From contig JAJSAA010000136.1 in assembly GCA_024274995.1 (NCBI GenBank), forward strand, positions 1 through 6,020: a DNA stretch of 6,020 bases. The letters run 5' to 3'. Shown here piece after piece: positions 5,440-6,020 of the stretch. The stretch comes from Deltaproteobacteria bacterium. GTDB lineage: Bacteria > Desulfobacterota > Desulfobulbia > Desulfobulbales > VMSU01. Position 1 is the first letter of the stretch; each line of letters starts with the position of its first letter. Below the pieces are notes generated by a model, which was not told the origin of the DNA, searched no databases, and was given only the letters and a program-made list of their open reading frames with translations. The translations under genes were made by a program, and so were the position numbers.

Positions 5440-6020
5440 ATGAGTATTGCTGAAAAATGTGCATGTATTGACCCGAAACATGCTACTCTGAGTATCGTTC
5501 GTCAATGTGACCTTGTTGGTCTTCCAAGATCGAATTATTATCGGCCGTCAACTCAGCAACAGGAAAGTGCCGAGAACCTGCAGATCATGGCACTTATCGA
5601 TGAGGAATACACCAAGTACCCCTTTTTCGGTAGCCGTAAAATCAGAGACATTTTGAGGCGTCAAAGCTACAATGTGAATCGTAAACGGATTCAACGGCTT
5701 ATGCGAATAATGGGTATTGAGTCTATTGCTCCCAAACCGAGTTTGAGCAAACCACACCCTGAGCATAAAATCTATTCGTATTTGCTAAGGAATCTTCCTA
5801 TAGTCTGCCCCGATCAGGTATGGTCAACAGACATTACCTACGTTCCTTTCGGCGGAGGATTTGTGTATTTAACAGCTGTAATTGACCGGAGTCTGCGCTT
5901 ACCTGGTATAGCCGCTATGTGCTCTCCTCCAGGGAGGTTTCAGCCAACATGGAGAGTGAATTCTGTATTTCAGCCTTAGAGTCGGCTCTCAGACGTTATG
6001 GCTGCCCTGAAATATTTAAC
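5440..6020 (+). pseudogene. IS3-family transposase OrfB, frameshifted, 3' end outside window
   Basis: From ATG 5440 (MSIAEKCACIDPKHATLSI) the product shows the HTH_21 region: 'LVGLPRSNYY', then 'YPFFGSRKIRDILRR', then 'RIQRLMRIMGI'. The start of the rve catalytic core follows, 'DQVWSTDITYVP', whose Asp (codon 5830-5832) is the first DDE residue, then 'FVYLTAVID'. Normally W-Y-S-R follows. Here 17 extra bases (5887-5903) shift the frame, and the reading frame then runs to a false stop at 5977-5979. From TGG at 5904 the correct sequence resumes one frame over: 'WYSRYVLSSREVSANMESEF', then 'ALRRYGCPEIFN' up to base 6020. The second Asp (in the expected NTDQG) and the Glu are beyond the window. 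OrfB would supply transposase joined to OrfA; this copy is inactive. Confidence 0.85.
5887..5903 (+). other. 17-base insertion inside IS3 OrfB, flanked by ACC
   Basis: Compared with the IS3 OrfB pattern AVID-WYSR, 17 bases (CGGAGTCTGCGCTTACC) separate the GAC (Asp) and TGG (Trp) codons. ACC occurs at 5885-5887 and again at 5901-5903, so the insert can be seen as a 14-base core plus a 3-base duplication. Removing it restores the frame to the window end. It may be an excision footprint; slippage or an assembly error are alternatives. Confidence 0.6.

Larger units (their letters stand above)
5243..6020 (+). mobile_element. IS3-family insertion sequence, left part, degraded, runs off window
   Basis: The region holds the remains of the two-gene IS3 layout: a short OrfA remnant followed by OrfB with a HTH_21 domain and the start of the rve integrase core. 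The left end is placed near TAGTAGACCCCCATAAATGA (5245-5264), which resembles IS3-family terminal repeats with their C-run and ATGAGACA. I cannot confirm the tip or a target duplication because the right end lies outside. The element sits about 100 bases upstream of the 528-residue gene and points away from it. Its coding frames are broken in several places, so this copy cannot make its own transposase. Confidence 0.8.

Noticed and set aside
1..6020. CRISPR array or defence cluster
   Set aside because: No regularly spaced repeats and no recognisable Cas, toxin-antitoxin, restriction or reverse transcriptase gene.

Overview
This looks like a bacterial chromosome segment, probably Gram-negative. 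The tryptophan synthase subunits resemble the form I associate with sulfate-reducing Desulfobacterota (Desulfobulbales/Desulfobacterales-like): a short TrpA with an 'IPFSEPMADGP' active-site motif, and a TrpB with 'HTGAHKANN'. That placement comes from remembered family patterns, not a search, so it is tentative.

Left part (1-1098): the C-terminal 202 residues of a DUF4340-type protein run in from the left edge on the + strand. About 490 bases without an intact gene follow. They contain a degraded minus-strand fragment of a TIGR04255-family gene, broken by a frameshift and cut short at its 3' end.

Centre-left (1098-1472): two divergently transcribed tRNA genes, tRNA-Pro(UGG) on the minus strand and tRNA-Asn(GUU) on the plus strand, both with encoded CCA. 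tRNA-Asn has a very good sigma70-type promoter and is followed by a strong intrinsic terminator.

Centre to right (1499-5141): a minus-strand cluster, read from right to left. First comes a 528-residue protein I cannot name, whose C-terminal half vaguely recalls the GalT/HIT fold. Then come trpB and trpA, which overlap by 17 bases and are translationally coupled. TrpA and TrpB form the complex that makes tryptophan from indole-3-glycerol phosphate and serine. No other trp genes are in the window. The strong hairpin between tRNA-Asn and trpA may stop transcription from both sides.

Right edge (about 5243-6020): the left part of an IS3-family insertion sequence in + orientation, visibly damaged. 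OrfA has lost its helix-turn-helix core and its start is out of frame. OrfB is frameshifted by a 17-base insertion just after the first catalytic-domain block. The element runs off the window.

I see no CRISPR array, no recognisable defence operon and no clearly new system. The best candidate for undescribed biology is the 528-residue gene upstream of trpBA.
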